DNA from: an uncultured Rubrobacteraceae bacterium
GTDB lineage: Bacteria; Actinomycetota; Rubrobacteria; Rubrobacterales; Rubrobacteraceae
NCBI GenBank assembly: GCA_902806095.1
Contig: CADCVF010000082.1
Coordinates: 1-58,273 of the forward strand
Length of the DNA stretch: 58,273 bases
Direction: 5' to 3'
A model generated the notes under the pieces. It was not told where the DNA came from and did not search any database. It saw only the letters and a program-made list of their open reading frames with translations. Below, piece after piece: positions 8,678 through 16,578 of the stretch (its first letter is position 1; each line of letters begins with the position of its first letter). A program made the position numbers and the translations under genes.

Positions 8678-9229
8678 CTTTGCCTCCCTTCCGCTTCTCC
8701 CATCGGACGGCGCCTAAGGCCGCTCTCGCCACGAGCCTCACGGGTATGGTGGTGCTCTGCACGAACATGACCCCGATCATCTGCCCTAAAGTAAGGGTAT
8801 CCGTGTCCACAACCCAAGAGAATACCCCCGAAGATCTGCACCTCACGCTTAAGGAAGCAGGCGCCGAGAAGGATTGTTACAGGGGCTGTTACGAACTTCA
8901 CTATGGCTGGGAGCACGCTCAATAGCTGCTCCCTCGGGCGGCAGACCCAGTCACTCTTAGCTGTGGGACGGCGCCTACGAACGGGAAGCGCGATCGACAA
9001 GGCCACCTCTCTTACGGACGGGCCGCGTGAATCACGAGAACCCACTACGGCCAAGCCAAGCCTACATGGTGGTCTCGCCTGTCGCGTTCGGCTAACGCGA
9101 GTGGCCGGCCGGGAGCAATAGCTCCGTAATGACGACCGAGCCTTCCATCCCTAAAGATGGACGGCTACTCCCCAATACTACAGAGAGTATATCCACTGGC
9201 GGTTCCGCGTCAATTTGGAAGTATTCAGG
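8678..9229. other. unresolved stretch with a broken hydrophobic reading frame
   Basis: On the minus strand, roughly 8690-8960, two different frames carry membrane-protein-like text: AIVKFVTAPVTILLGACFL followed in the next frame by TLGQMIGVMFVQSTTIPVRL then ARAALGAVRWEKRKGGKDE. Together they look like the end of a small membrane protein broken by a frameshift, lying immediately upstream of the Usp gene on the same strand. I could not identify the family, and no start codon with a good ribosome binding site is visible. The rest holds nothing I can support. Confidence 0.25.
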
Positions 9230-9277
9230 AGGGTGACCGACGGGACTCGAACCCGCGACCTTCGGAGCCACAATCCG
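9230..9277 (-). repeat. tRNA-His 3'-half duplicate (left attachment-site copy)
   Basis: These 48 bp are identical to 15737-15784, the 3' half of the intact tRNA-His gene (anticodon loop, T arm, acceptor 3' strand). The identity stops immediately past the anticodon loop. A truncated 3' tRNA copy at one end and the whole gene at the other is the standard footprint of a tyrosine-integrase element that inserted into tRNA-His. The copy cannot fold into a complete tRNA. Confidence 0.85.
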
Positions 9278-9455
9278 CTGTCATCCGTTTCTGGGCGTTG
9301 CTGCTGGTTGCAGAATCGGCTTATTTAAGCCCATTTCCTTGCTCACGGTTGCCCACCGTTTCTGCGTGTTGCGCCCTGAGTGGTGTCAGTAGTGGTGTCA
9401 AACGACGGCATCAAGGCTCGGCATTTGCACACGATTTGCAGGCTTCTCAAGAGGA
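9278..9455. promoter_or_regulatory. presumed integrase arm region next to tRNA-His fragment
   Basis: Beginning 30 nt past the tRNA fragment is GTTGCAGAATCGGCTTATTT (9307-9326), which matches 18 of 20 positions at 37021-37040, itself 34 nt past another tRNA fragment. Two GTGTCA hexamers follow at 9383 and 9395, spaced 12 nt; the second site has a pair spaced 11 nt. Repeated short motifs beside a core site are what integrase arm sites look like. An alternative is that TTTGACAC read on the other strand is simply a -35 element. Confidence 0.4.
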
Positions 9456-9482
9456 GGTCGCGGGCTGAAACCCCGCGACCTG
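9456..9482. terminator. 10-bp perfect hairpin downstream of SnoaL-like gene
   Basis: AGGTCGCGGG at 9456-9465 pairs perfectly with CCCGCGACCT at 9473-9482 across a 7-nt loop. It lies 57 nt beyond the stop codon of the minus-strand SnoaL-like gene, where a terminator would sit, but no T-run follows on that strand, so intrinsic termination is only possible. Confidence 0.35.
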
Positions 9483-9538
9483 CGAACTAGAACCTCTTTA
9501 ATTAGGCTGAGCTTGGCGATTTCTACCTTACTAGCTAC

Positions 9539-9967
9539 CTACGCATGCTGCGGCATCGGGATTACCCCCAACTGCTGCATCATGTCCAGAGTGTCGGTGA
9601 TGCGCCAATGCTCCCGAATCTTGCCGTCCGACACCCGCTCCACAGAGATGCTCTTGATGCTCAGATGCTGGCCCGTGGGCGGGATGCCAAAGAGTTCGCC
9701 CTCGTGCGCACCTTCCAGCGTGTAGCGAGTGGCCACCTTGTCGCCCTCGGCGATCATGTCCTCGATAATCACCCTGAGATCGGGCATGCCGCTCCGAAAC
9801 ATGGCCACAACTGCCCTGACCCCCTCCGAGCCTTCTGGCTGGTCGGGAATGCCGGGGCTGTGGTTGACGTAGTCGGGCGCCAGCAACTCATCGACTAGGC
9901 CGATATTGCCTTCATCCCACACGCCCCAGAACTGGCGCACAATGGCCTTGCTTTCCTCTGCCGACAT
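9539..9967 (-). CDS. SnoaL-like / ester cyclase family protein
   Basis: 142 aa, one cone-shaped alpha+beta barrel of the SnoaL polyketide-cyclase / NTF2-like class. Diagnostic features are the start MSAEESKAIVRQFWGVWDEG, the block LLAPDYVNHSPGIPD, PDLRVIIEDMIAEGDKVATR in mid-protein (Asp/His-lined pocket), and GIPPTGQHLSIKSI. Enzymatic and non-enzymatic (ligand-binding) members are hard to tell apart. It is transcribed away from the HTH-ATPase regulator whose start is 244 nt away, an arrangement often used when the regulator controls the neighbour. The same fold, with similar opening residues, is fused to a phosphatase at 19760. Confidence 0.85.
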   Translation of the reverse strand: MSAEESKAIVRQFWGVWDEGNIGLVDELLAPDYVNHSPGIPDQPEGSEGVRAVVAMFRSGMPDLRVIIEDMIAEGDKVATRYTLEGAHEGELFGIPPTGQHLSIKSISVERVSDGKIREHWRITDTLDMMQQLGVIPMPQHA

Positions 9968-10210
9968 TAGCGATGCCTCCTTTCTCTAGCCCTTGCCCTG
10001 CTGGGCACTTGCCTCGTACCTACTGCTCTCCATCATGCGCGCAGTACCCGTCGCCTTCCACCGACAAATCGTAGAAACGCCCGGATAATTGGCGAATAAA
10101 TCGGTGTATCGACAATCTCCGGGGGTTGGTCGCGTGCTATCATGCGCGCGCACCAGCAGGGTATGGTAGTGGCGAGCGTCCCTGAGCATAGACGCGAGGG
10201 AGAGCGAGTA
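9968..10210. other. divergent promoter region between SnoaL-like gene and regulator
   Basis: A 243-bp interval between two outward-facing genes. It must hold both promoters. TGCTATCATG near 10135-10144 could be a -10 for the regulator, but I cannot pair it with a good -35, and no obvious operator palindrome was seen. Confidence 0.35.
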
Positions 10211-12679
10211 GTGAACGCCGGCGAGCATCTAATCTTCGGCGATCTCCTGCGGCAACACCGGAACGCGGCCGGCCTTACGCAGGAGGACTTGGCCGAACGC
10301 TCCGGGCTGAGCGTAGATACGATCAGTCTTCTCGAGCGCGGGGAACACCGGCGACCCCACAGATATACTATGCAAAGCCTCGCAGACGCCTTGGGGCTTT
10401 CTCGATCAGACCGTATCCGTTTCGAGGCGTCAGCACGCAAGCCCACCGGCAGCGCTACCGCTCGTGTCGCTCAACCCGCCGGTCTTCCCTCTCCGCTCAC
10501 TACTTTCATTGGCAGGGAGCGAGAAGTAAAGGAGGTGCAGCAGAAGCTGCTGCAACCCGACGTACGTCTCCTTACACTCACGGGCCCCGGCGGGGTAGGC
10601 AAGACTAGGCTGAGCCTCGAGGTGGCAAGGCAGGTTAGGGACCGATTCGCCGATGGTGTGTGCTTCGTCGCGCTCGCTCCCATCAGCGACCCAGTCCTTG
10701 TCCCATCGGCCATCGCCCAAGCGCTTCAGGTCAAGCAGGAGGCGGGACAGAGCGTGGTTGAAGCGTTGGAGCAGCACCTGCGTGAGAGGCAAATGCTCCT
10801 CGTACTGGACAACTTCGAGCGCTTGCTGGAAGCAGGACCACCGATGGCACAACTCCTGGCGGCCTGTCCACGTTTGAGGGCGCTCGTGACCAGCCGGGTG
10901 GTGCTACGCCTCCAGGGCGAGCACGACTACGAGGTGCCGGCGCTGACGCTACCCTCGGCTGTACATCGATCGTCCCCAGAGGAACTGGGCCGGTACGAGG
11001 GGATACGCCTGTTCATGCAGCGGGCGCAGGCTACGAACGCGCGGTTCACGATCACAACTGAGAACGCACCCGCCGTGGTCGAGCTCTGCCGGCAGTTGGA
11101 TGGGTTGCCCTTGGCCATAGAGCTTGCCGCGGCACGCGCCAACGTGTTGCCCGCGGAGGCCATGGTGGCGCGGCTAGGCAACCGGTTCGGGCTGTTGACT
11201 GGCGGAGCGCGGGACCTGCCAGACAGGCAGCGTACGCTCAGGGCAACCCTGGACTGGAGTTATGACCTGCTCAGCGACCCTGAGCGGCTGCTGTTAGCGC
11301 GGTTGGCCGTGTTCGCAGGTGGTTGGACCCTGGAGGCGGCGAGAGCCGTGTGCGACCTCGGCGACAAGGCGGAAGCGTTAGAGCACATGTCCGCGCTCGT
11401 GGACAAGAGCCTGGTGCAGCGACGAGCCAGCGATCGGCACGAACCCCGGTTCGCGATGCTGGAGACGGTGCGCGAGTACGCGTTGGAGCGGCTCGGGAAG
11501 AGCGGGGAGTCGGAGATGCTGCGCCGGCGGCACGCCGCCTACTTCCTGAAGCTGGCAGAGGAGGAAGAGCGGGCGTCGCAGGGACCGCTGCAGAGGGCGT
11601 GGCTAGACCGGCTGGAGACCGAGCACGACAACTTACGTGCTGCGCTATCGTGGAGCCTTACCTCCCAAGGCGATACGGAAATGGGCTTGCAGCTAAGCGG
11701 TGCCCTGTCGCACTTCTGGTACGTCCGCGAACACCACAGTGAGGCTCGTATGTGGCTGCAACGCGCCCTAGAGCAGCCTAGCGAGGCCACAGCTGCGCGT
11801 GCCAAGGTGCTGGTCGGGGCCGGGCGACTCGCCTGGTTTCAGGGAGAGCTTAGGCGAGGTAACTTGCTGCTTGGAGAAAGTCTCGCCCTATATAGGGATC
11901 TGGGCGATGATGCGGGTACCGCCTTTACGCTTCTTGTGCTAGGGCGCATCGCCGTTTCGCAAGGAGCCCGTAAGCGGGGAGTACCCCTCGTCGAGGAGAG
12001 CCTGGCGTTGTTCCGCCAGCAGGGAAACGAGTGGGGCATCGCCCGGGCGCTCCTCGTACTCGGGGATGCAGCTCTCTTCGAGGGCGAGGTCGACCGCGCA
12101 ACGACCAACTTCCAGAGGTCACTGGATGCCTCCCGGGACCTTGAGGATGCTGAGGGAATCGCCTTGTCACTGCTCTACCTGGGACGCGTGGCGCACATGA
12201 AAGGAGACGCAGCCCACTCGGAGACGCTGCTGAAGGAGAGCCTGGGGGTGTTCACGGAATCGGGCGATTCGCGCGGGATTGCGGAGGTGTTCCTCGAGCT
12301 GGGGCGGGTGGCACGCTTGCAGGGGGACAGCGCGCGTGCTCTAGCGATGTGCCGGGAGAGCCTGGTCCTCAGCCAGAAGCTCGACAACAAAGCCTATGTA
12401 GCATTCTGTCTAACGGCGCTTGCCGGAATATTCCAGGCTACCGGAGACCCTGCACGAGCGGCACGGCTCTTTGGTGTAGCGGAGGTGCTGCTGGAATCGT
12501 CTAATGCTGTGCTCGATCCTCGCGGTCGTCTGGAATACGATAACGACCTCGTCGCCGCGCGCCTTCAACTAGGGAAGGAAGCCTTCGCGAAGGCGTGGCA
12601 AGAAGGGCGAATGCTGAAGCCCGACCAGGCCTTGATAGAGGCGATGAGCAATGGAGCGCACGGAGCGGCAGTAAGTTAA
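10211..12679 (+). CDS. HTH-XRE / NB-ARC-like ATPase / TPR transcriptional regulator
   Basis: 822 aa. Residues about 8-70 are an XRE-type helix-turn-helix (LLRQHRNAAGLTQEDLAERS, then TISLLERGEHRRP). An AAA/NB-ARC-like STAND ATPase follows: FIGREREV near 99, Walker A TGPGGVGKTRL near 124, Walker B LLVLDNFERL near 197, and a DGLPLAIELAAARA GxP-type block near 298. The C-terminal half (about 500-800) is built of TPR-like repeats with A-x-Y/F-rich helices (LGRIAVSQGARKRGVPL, LGRVAHMKGDAAHSETLL). This is the architecture of signal-integrating regulators related to AfsR and MalT. GTG 10211 is preferred over ATG 10142/10163 because GAGGGAGAGCGA precedes it and the HTH starts at once. It lies divergent to the SnoaL gene and 51 nt upstream of an alpha/beta hydrolase. 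Confidence 0.85.
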   Translation: MNAGEHLIFGDLLRQHRNAAGLTQEDLAERSGLSVDTISLLERGEHRRPHRYTMQSLADALGLSRSDRIRFEASARKPTGSATARVAQPAGLPSPLTTFIGREREVKEVQQKLLQPDVRLLTLTGPGGVGKTRLSLEVARQVRDRFADGVCFVALAPISDPVLVPSAIAQALQVKQEAGQSVVEALEQHLRERQMLLVLDNFERLLEAGPPMAQLLAACPRLRALVTSRVVLRLQGEHDYEVPALTLPSAVHRSSPEELGRYEGIRLFMQRAQATNARFTITTENAPAVVELCRQLDGLPLAIELAAARANVLPAEAMVARLGNRFGLLTGGARDLPDRQRTLRATLDWSYDLLSDPERLLLARLAVFAGGWTLEAARAVCDLGDKAEALEHMSALVDKSLVQRRASDRHEPRFAMLETVREYALERLGKSGESEMLRRRHAAYFLKLAEEEERASQGPLQRAWLDRLETEHDNLRAALSWSLTSQGDTEMGLQLSGALSHFWYVREHHSEARMWLQRALEQPSEATAARAKVLVGAGRLAWFQGELRRGNLLLGESLALYRDLGDDAGTAFTLLVLGRIAVSQGARKRGVPLVEESLALFRQQGNEWGIARALLVLGDAALFEGEVDRATTNFQRSLDASRDLEDAEGIALSLLYLGRVAHMKGDAAHSETLLKESLGVFTESGDSRGIAEVFLELGRVARLQGDSARALAMCRESLVLSQKLDNKAYVAFCLTALAGIFQATGDPARAARLFGVAEVLLESSNAVLDPRGRLEYDNDLVAARLQLGKEAFAKAWQEGRMLKPDQALIEAMSNGAHGAAVS

Positions 12680-12729
12680 CTATGCCGCGTAAGACTCGTC
12701 GGCCAGCCCGGGGCGAAAAAGGGGGAGCG

Positions 12730-13551
12730 ATGGCCCATCCGAACGGCAAGGAGTTCGTCACCACCCGCCTCGGCACGGGCCCGAGGCTCCACTATGCCGA
12801 GCAAGGCGATAAAGAGGGAGAAGCCATCGTCTTCCTTCACGCCTACGCCGACTCGTGGTTCTCCTACGGCCGGGTGCTTCCCCTTCTTTCCCCCGCCTAC
12901 CATGCCCTCGCGCCCGACCAGCGTGGGCACGGGGACTCCGACAAGCCCGAGTGCTGCTACGCAGCCGACGACTTCGCCGCCGACGTAGACGCCTTTATGG
13001 AGGCGATCGGGATCGAAGCGGCGATCATCGTGGGTGACTCCTCCGGTGGCCTGATCGCCCAACGGGTGGCGCTTGAGTATCCACACCGTGTCAGCCGCCT
13101 CGTCCTGATCGGCTCGCCGACGACGTTGGTGATCAACGAGACCGTCATGGAGGCGGGGGAGGATATGCTCGCGCTGGAAGATCCCATCTCTCCCGAGTTC
13201 GTCAGGCAATTCGCGGAGAGCACGATCCACCACCCCGTGCCGGAGGAGTTCCTAGAGAGGGTGGTCTCCGAGAGCCTCAAGGTTCCTGCCCGCGTCTGGC
13301 GCGACTACTACGAGGGGGTGCTCACGGTCGATGACACGGCCCGCCTCGGTGAGATCGGTGCACCGACGTTGATCTTGTGGGGCGAGCAGGACATCGTATT
13401 GCCGCGCAAGGAACAAGAGGGGCGCGCGGCGGTGATACCCGATGCCACCTTGAGGGTGTACCCCGATACGGGCCACCTGGTGCACTGGGAGCGGCCCGAG
13501 TGGGTCGTGCGGGACCTGGAGGCCTTCATCAAAGACACGTCTCGTGCCTAG
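12730..13551 (+). CDS. alpha/beta hydrolase
   Basis: 273 aa with a complete catalytic triad: oxyanion strand FLHAYADSWFSYGRVLP near 38, nucleophile GDSSGGLIAQRVALEYP (Ser near 103), acid in WGEQDIVLPRKEQEG near 221, and His in YPDTGHLVHWERPE near 248. The DQRGHGDSDKP loop near 66 is typical of epoxide-hydrolase/haloperoxidase-like members. ATG 12730 has AAAAAGGGGGAG upstream; ATG 12682 just after the regulator stop is an alternative that adds a basic 16-residue N-terminus. It follows the regulator closely on the same strand, so it may be part of its operon or its target. Confidence 0.85.
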   Translation: MAHPNGKEFVTTRLGTGPRLHYAEQGDKEGEAIVFLHAYADSWFSYGRVLPLLSPAYHALAPDQRGHGDSDKPECCYAADDFAADVDAFMEAIGIEAAIIVGDSSGGLIAQRVALEYPHRVSRLVLIGSPTTLVINETVMEAGEDMLALEDPISPEFVRQFAESTIHHPVPEEFLERVVSESLKVPARVWRDYYEGVLTVDDTARLGEIGAPTLILWGEQDIVLPRKEQEGRAAVIPDATLRVYPDTGHLVHWERPEWVVRDLEAFIKDTSRA

Positions 13552-13607
13552 ACCTTTCTCGTGGCTTCCCACAATTCGCCTACCCGAACTCACCCGAGTG
13601 CGTGTAA

Positions 13608-14141
13608 GTGGTTCTCGAAAGTTTGCCTACCCGGCTTTCGCAAGCACCGTGTCCCACGTACTACGGCCTCCAGCGGACCGCCGACACCGGATCCTACCGC
13701 TCCTACGGATCCTACGACCCCCCGGAGGCCACCGAGATTACGGGCGTCGCAGGTCGCACCAACGTAGGCGGCGAGGAAGAGCTAAGGGTGCAGAGAAGCG
13801 AGGAGGAACTGGTCGCAGGCACCCGCAAGGTCCAGTCAGGAGCCATGAGGGTCAGAAAGCGCGTGAGGGTCGACCGCGAGCAGATAGAGGTACCCACCCG
13901 CCATGAGGAGGTATCGGTGGAGAGGGTGCCGGTCAGCGGTAAGGCCTCCGAGGCGGGGATCGGCGAGGACGAGGTGGTGGTGCCGGTCACCGAGGAGGGG
14001 ATAGTGGTGGAGAAGCGCCCGGTGGTCAAGGAAGAGGTCCGCATCAAGAAGGACGTGGTCGAAGACACCGAGGTGGTCGAGGAGGACGTAAGGCGCGAGG
14101 AGATAGACATCGAGGACCATACCGACCGCCACGCCCGGTAA
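13608..14141 (+). pseudogene. 5'-truncated PRC-barrel/DUF2382 (YsnF/AvaK-like) gene
   Basis: The C-terminal two-thirds is an intact DUF2382 domain: EEELRVQRSEEELVAGTRKV, MRVRKRVRVDREQIEVPTRH, then EDEVVVPVTEEGIVVEKRPV and KEEVRIKKDVVEDTEVVEED. Ahead of it, TYYGLQRTADTGSYRSYGSY looks like the usual Gly/Tyr/Ser linker, but the PRC-barrel that should precede it is absent; the first 15 residues have no protein character. The domain closely parallels the one in the complete gene at 16579-17832. The stub begins right after the alpha/beta hydrolase with no clear ribosome binding site. It is likely a truncated, silent copy, although a GTG at 13608 leaves the frame open. Confidence 0.6.
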
Positions 14142-14228
14142 ACCCTCGGCACCGATACAGCGCTTCGAAGAAAGGCCGAAGCTTCAACCCTCCCGCTTGC
14201 CCTATTCACCCGAGTGACGCTCCTATGG

Positions 14229-15347
14229 TCAAGCGACGCTGCTGTAGGCCTCCTCTCGTGGCTCCGTCGGCGAGGAATGGCTGCCGCAAGAGACAAGCAC
14301 GCGGTAGACCTCCCGGGCGATGTAGCGCTTTAGACAGCGGATGATCTCTCGTTTGCTCTTGCCCTCCTGTGTGCGCCTAGAGCGACGTACTCCTGCGTGC
14401 GCTGATCCCGGCGCATCCGGGACAGGCAGACCATGTACAGCGCCCGGTTGGCCTCCCGGTTGCCACCGCGGTTGAGGCGATGCCTCAACACCTTGCCGGA
14501 GGAGGCTTCGATGGGAGAGACCCCGCACAGACTGGCGAAGGAGGCCTCGCTCCTGAGCCTCTGGGGGTTGTCTTTAAGGCCACGATCAAAAGCGTCGCGG
14601 CGCTGTCGGTGCCGATGCCAGGCAAAGAGACCAGCTCCGGGGCGGCTTGCCCCACCAGCCGGTCGAGATGCGCCTCTAACTCGAAGATCTCCTCGGAGAG
14701 GGTCTCGTAGCGGCGGGCCACCGAACGGAGCGCGAACCTGGTGGCCGCGGGCACGTCAGTAGGGACATCTGCGAGGCGAAAGCGTGCGGCTACCGAGACG
14801 AGCTCCTTCGTCGAGAGCCCGCGCAAACGGTTGCGCAGTTGCTCAGGTGCCGTCACGCGCAAGCCCTGCAGCTGGTTGGCGGCCTGCGTCCTGGCCTTTA
14901 CGGCCGAGCGGCGTACCGAGCGCAGGGCCCTGATCATCTCCACTTGCCCATCGCCACTCTTAGGTACGCCCGAGGCTTCTCCGGCCAAGACCGCTCGCGC
15001 AGCGGCTTCGGCATCGGAGGGGTCGGACTTCTGGAGGTTGCGTCGCGAACTTCGCCGCCGGTGCTTGGGGCGCTCCACCTCAAGAACCTCGATCCCCTCG
15101 GCCCTCAAATGGCGGGTGAGCCCGGCCCCGTAGGAGCTGGTACCTTCTACCCCTGAGCACCTCACGCGACCGAAACCCTCCGCCCAGCGCAGGAGCCTCT
15201 CGTAACCCTCCGCGGTCGTAGGCACGCTGGCCTCGCCCAGGCTTCTCTGCCCAGATGGTCCACGCCCACACCCACGTGGGAGTCGAGGTGCGTATCCACG
15301 CCCAGGATCACCGCAAGCTCCGTCTCCGTCCTCTCGGTGCCGATCAT
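14229..15347 (-). pseudogene. IS110-family transposase with at least three frameshifts
   Basis: The parts of an IS110 DEDD transposase can be read in order but in different frames. N-terminus: LAVILGVDTHLDSHVGVGVD (15347-15240). Then VPTTAEGYERLLRWAEGFGR, VEGTSSYGAGLTRHL, KSDPSDAEAAARAVLAG and the LVSLPGIGTDSAATLLIVA block (15228-14570). Next frame: DNPQRLRSEASFASLCGVSP, then IEASSGKVLRHRLNRGGNRE (about 14575-14390). Last: EIIRCLKRYIAREVYRVL (about 14350-14290). The catalytic Asp/Glu positions survive but the frame does not, so the element is dead. It lies inside the tRNA-His-bounded segment. Confidence 0.8.
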
Positions 15348-15736
15348 CTCCACGTCAGAAAGCTCCTTTCGTAACCCTTCGCGGTCACTACACGACCCGA
15401 GGAGCGAGAGAGGACGGACGATACTGTGAGGGGTCACCTAAGAGGCGAGCTCCTATGAGGTCAGGACGCTGCTCCGGTCCCGGGCGGCCTTAGGGCGACG
15501 CCAGGGCGTCCGGCCGACGAGTCACTCGCAAGGCACCTTTTTGGCCCGCGTGGAAGGGGGTCAGGCCGCTCCGAGGCGTCGCCCACAGCCATTCTCCAGG
15601 ATACTCACAGCGTGGAAGGGGGAGGTCTACGAAGTACGCACGGCCCCGGTCCGGTGCCCAAGGTCTCAGGAGGACTTACAGCGCCACCCGTGCGCGTCCT
15701 GATTCCGCGGTTTCGGCATACCTATGCAGAATGTAT
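15348..15736. other. non-coding end of the tRNA-His element
   Basis: About 390 bp between the IS110 remnant and tRNA-His. A short direct repeat, CGTGGAAGGGGG, occurs at 15550 and 15612. No gene or att-type arm repeat was recognised at this end. Confidence 0.3.
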
Positions 15737-15738
15737 AG

Positions 15739-15812
15739 GGTGACCGACGGGACTCGAACCCGCGACCTTCGGAGCCACAATCCGATGCTCTACCTACTGA
15801 GCTACGGCCACC
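15739..15812 (-). tRNA. tRNA-His (anticodon GTG)
   Basis: On the minus strand the 74-nt gene starts with the extra G(-1) and GTGGCCG, which pairs with CGGTCAC plus C73 at the 3' end, an 8-bp acceptor stem typical of tRNA-His. D-arm block TAGCTCAGTAGGTAGAGC, anticodon arm CGGATTGTGGCTCCG with anticodon GTG, and T arm CGCGGGTTCGAGTCCCG are all present. CCA is not encoded. The 3' 46 nt are duplicated at 9231-9277, marking an old insertion. Confidence 0.95.
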
Positions 15813-15880
15813 ACGCGCAGGGGGATTCTATCAGCGAAAGGACGCGTAGCAAACGTGGTGTGGGTCGCGGCTGGGCGGGT

Positions 15881-16276
15881 TCAGTCTCCCCAGCCGAGGA
15901 ACTCTGTCTTCTTGTCGTCGCGCTTGCCTTCATCGACTACGCGGAAGAGCCTCGAGGGGCTCGGGGTCTTGATGATCACGACGTTGCCGTTGGTGTCGTA
16001 GACCTGGATGGAGACGCAGAGGTAGTCTCCTGGCTCGTGCTCGTCTGCCACTTTGCGTGTGAGCTCCACTGTGGCCTGTTGCTGGCCGTTGCCGTTGCCA
16101 CGCAACTCGAGGGTGTCGTTCGGGTCGAGGCCCCTCGGGCCAAGCTCCCCTGCGTACCTAAGGCGCCGGAAGACGGCCCTGACGTGGGCCACGCCATCCT
16201 CGTCGCGCAGCACTATGGGGACACGGATCACATCGTCTATAGAGTAAGTCTCGAGCTCTACTCTCTCTCGTGGCAT
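15881..16276 (-). CDS. conserved-looking hypothetical protein, beta-rich
   Basis: 131 aa, family not recognised. It starts with a very good AGGAGGT box six bases before ATG 16276 and uses codons like its neighbours, so it is likely real. The sequence is rich in beta-type patterns (IRVPIVLRDEDGVAHVRAVF, TLELRGNGNGQQQATVELTR, DYLCVSIQVYDTNGNVVIIK) with one predicted Ig-like or C2-like flavour, no signal peptide and no membrane segment. It stands beside tRNA-His, transcribed toward it, and divergent from the DUF2188-PRC-DUF2382 gene. Confidence 0.7.
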   Translation of the reverse strand: MPRERVELETYSIDDVIRVPIVLRDEDGVAHVRAVFRRLRYAGELGPRGLDPNDTLELRGNGNGQQQATVELTRKVADEHEPGDYLCVSIQVYDTNGNVVIIKTPSPSRLFRVVDEGKRDDKKTEFLGWGD

Positions 16277-16578
16277 TGCAACCTCCTGTGAAGATAACGC
16301 AAGAGAGTATGCCTCAATCTACTCTCCGGGAAACACTTCATCAGGCTTCAGGTAAGGATGATGCCTAGCTTGATGCTTTGTTGTGGGTCACGGTCCACGT
16401 ACTGCTCGTAGGTGTGGGGACTCTATTGGCCTTCGGTGCGGTGGGTAGCGTAACCTCATACTCTTCTCGTTCATCAAACATATATGGACGGCGTAAAGGG
16501 TAGAGTATTGAGGGAGACGTGGCAACTGCCCGGGAGCGTCGGAGTCTCGCGAGGCCTGGACGAAAGGGAGTAGACGAT

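Noticed and set aside
9230-9300. Complete second tRNA-His
   Set aside because: Only the 3' half to the anticodon loop is present; no D arm or 5' acceptor strand can be found upstream on the minus strand.
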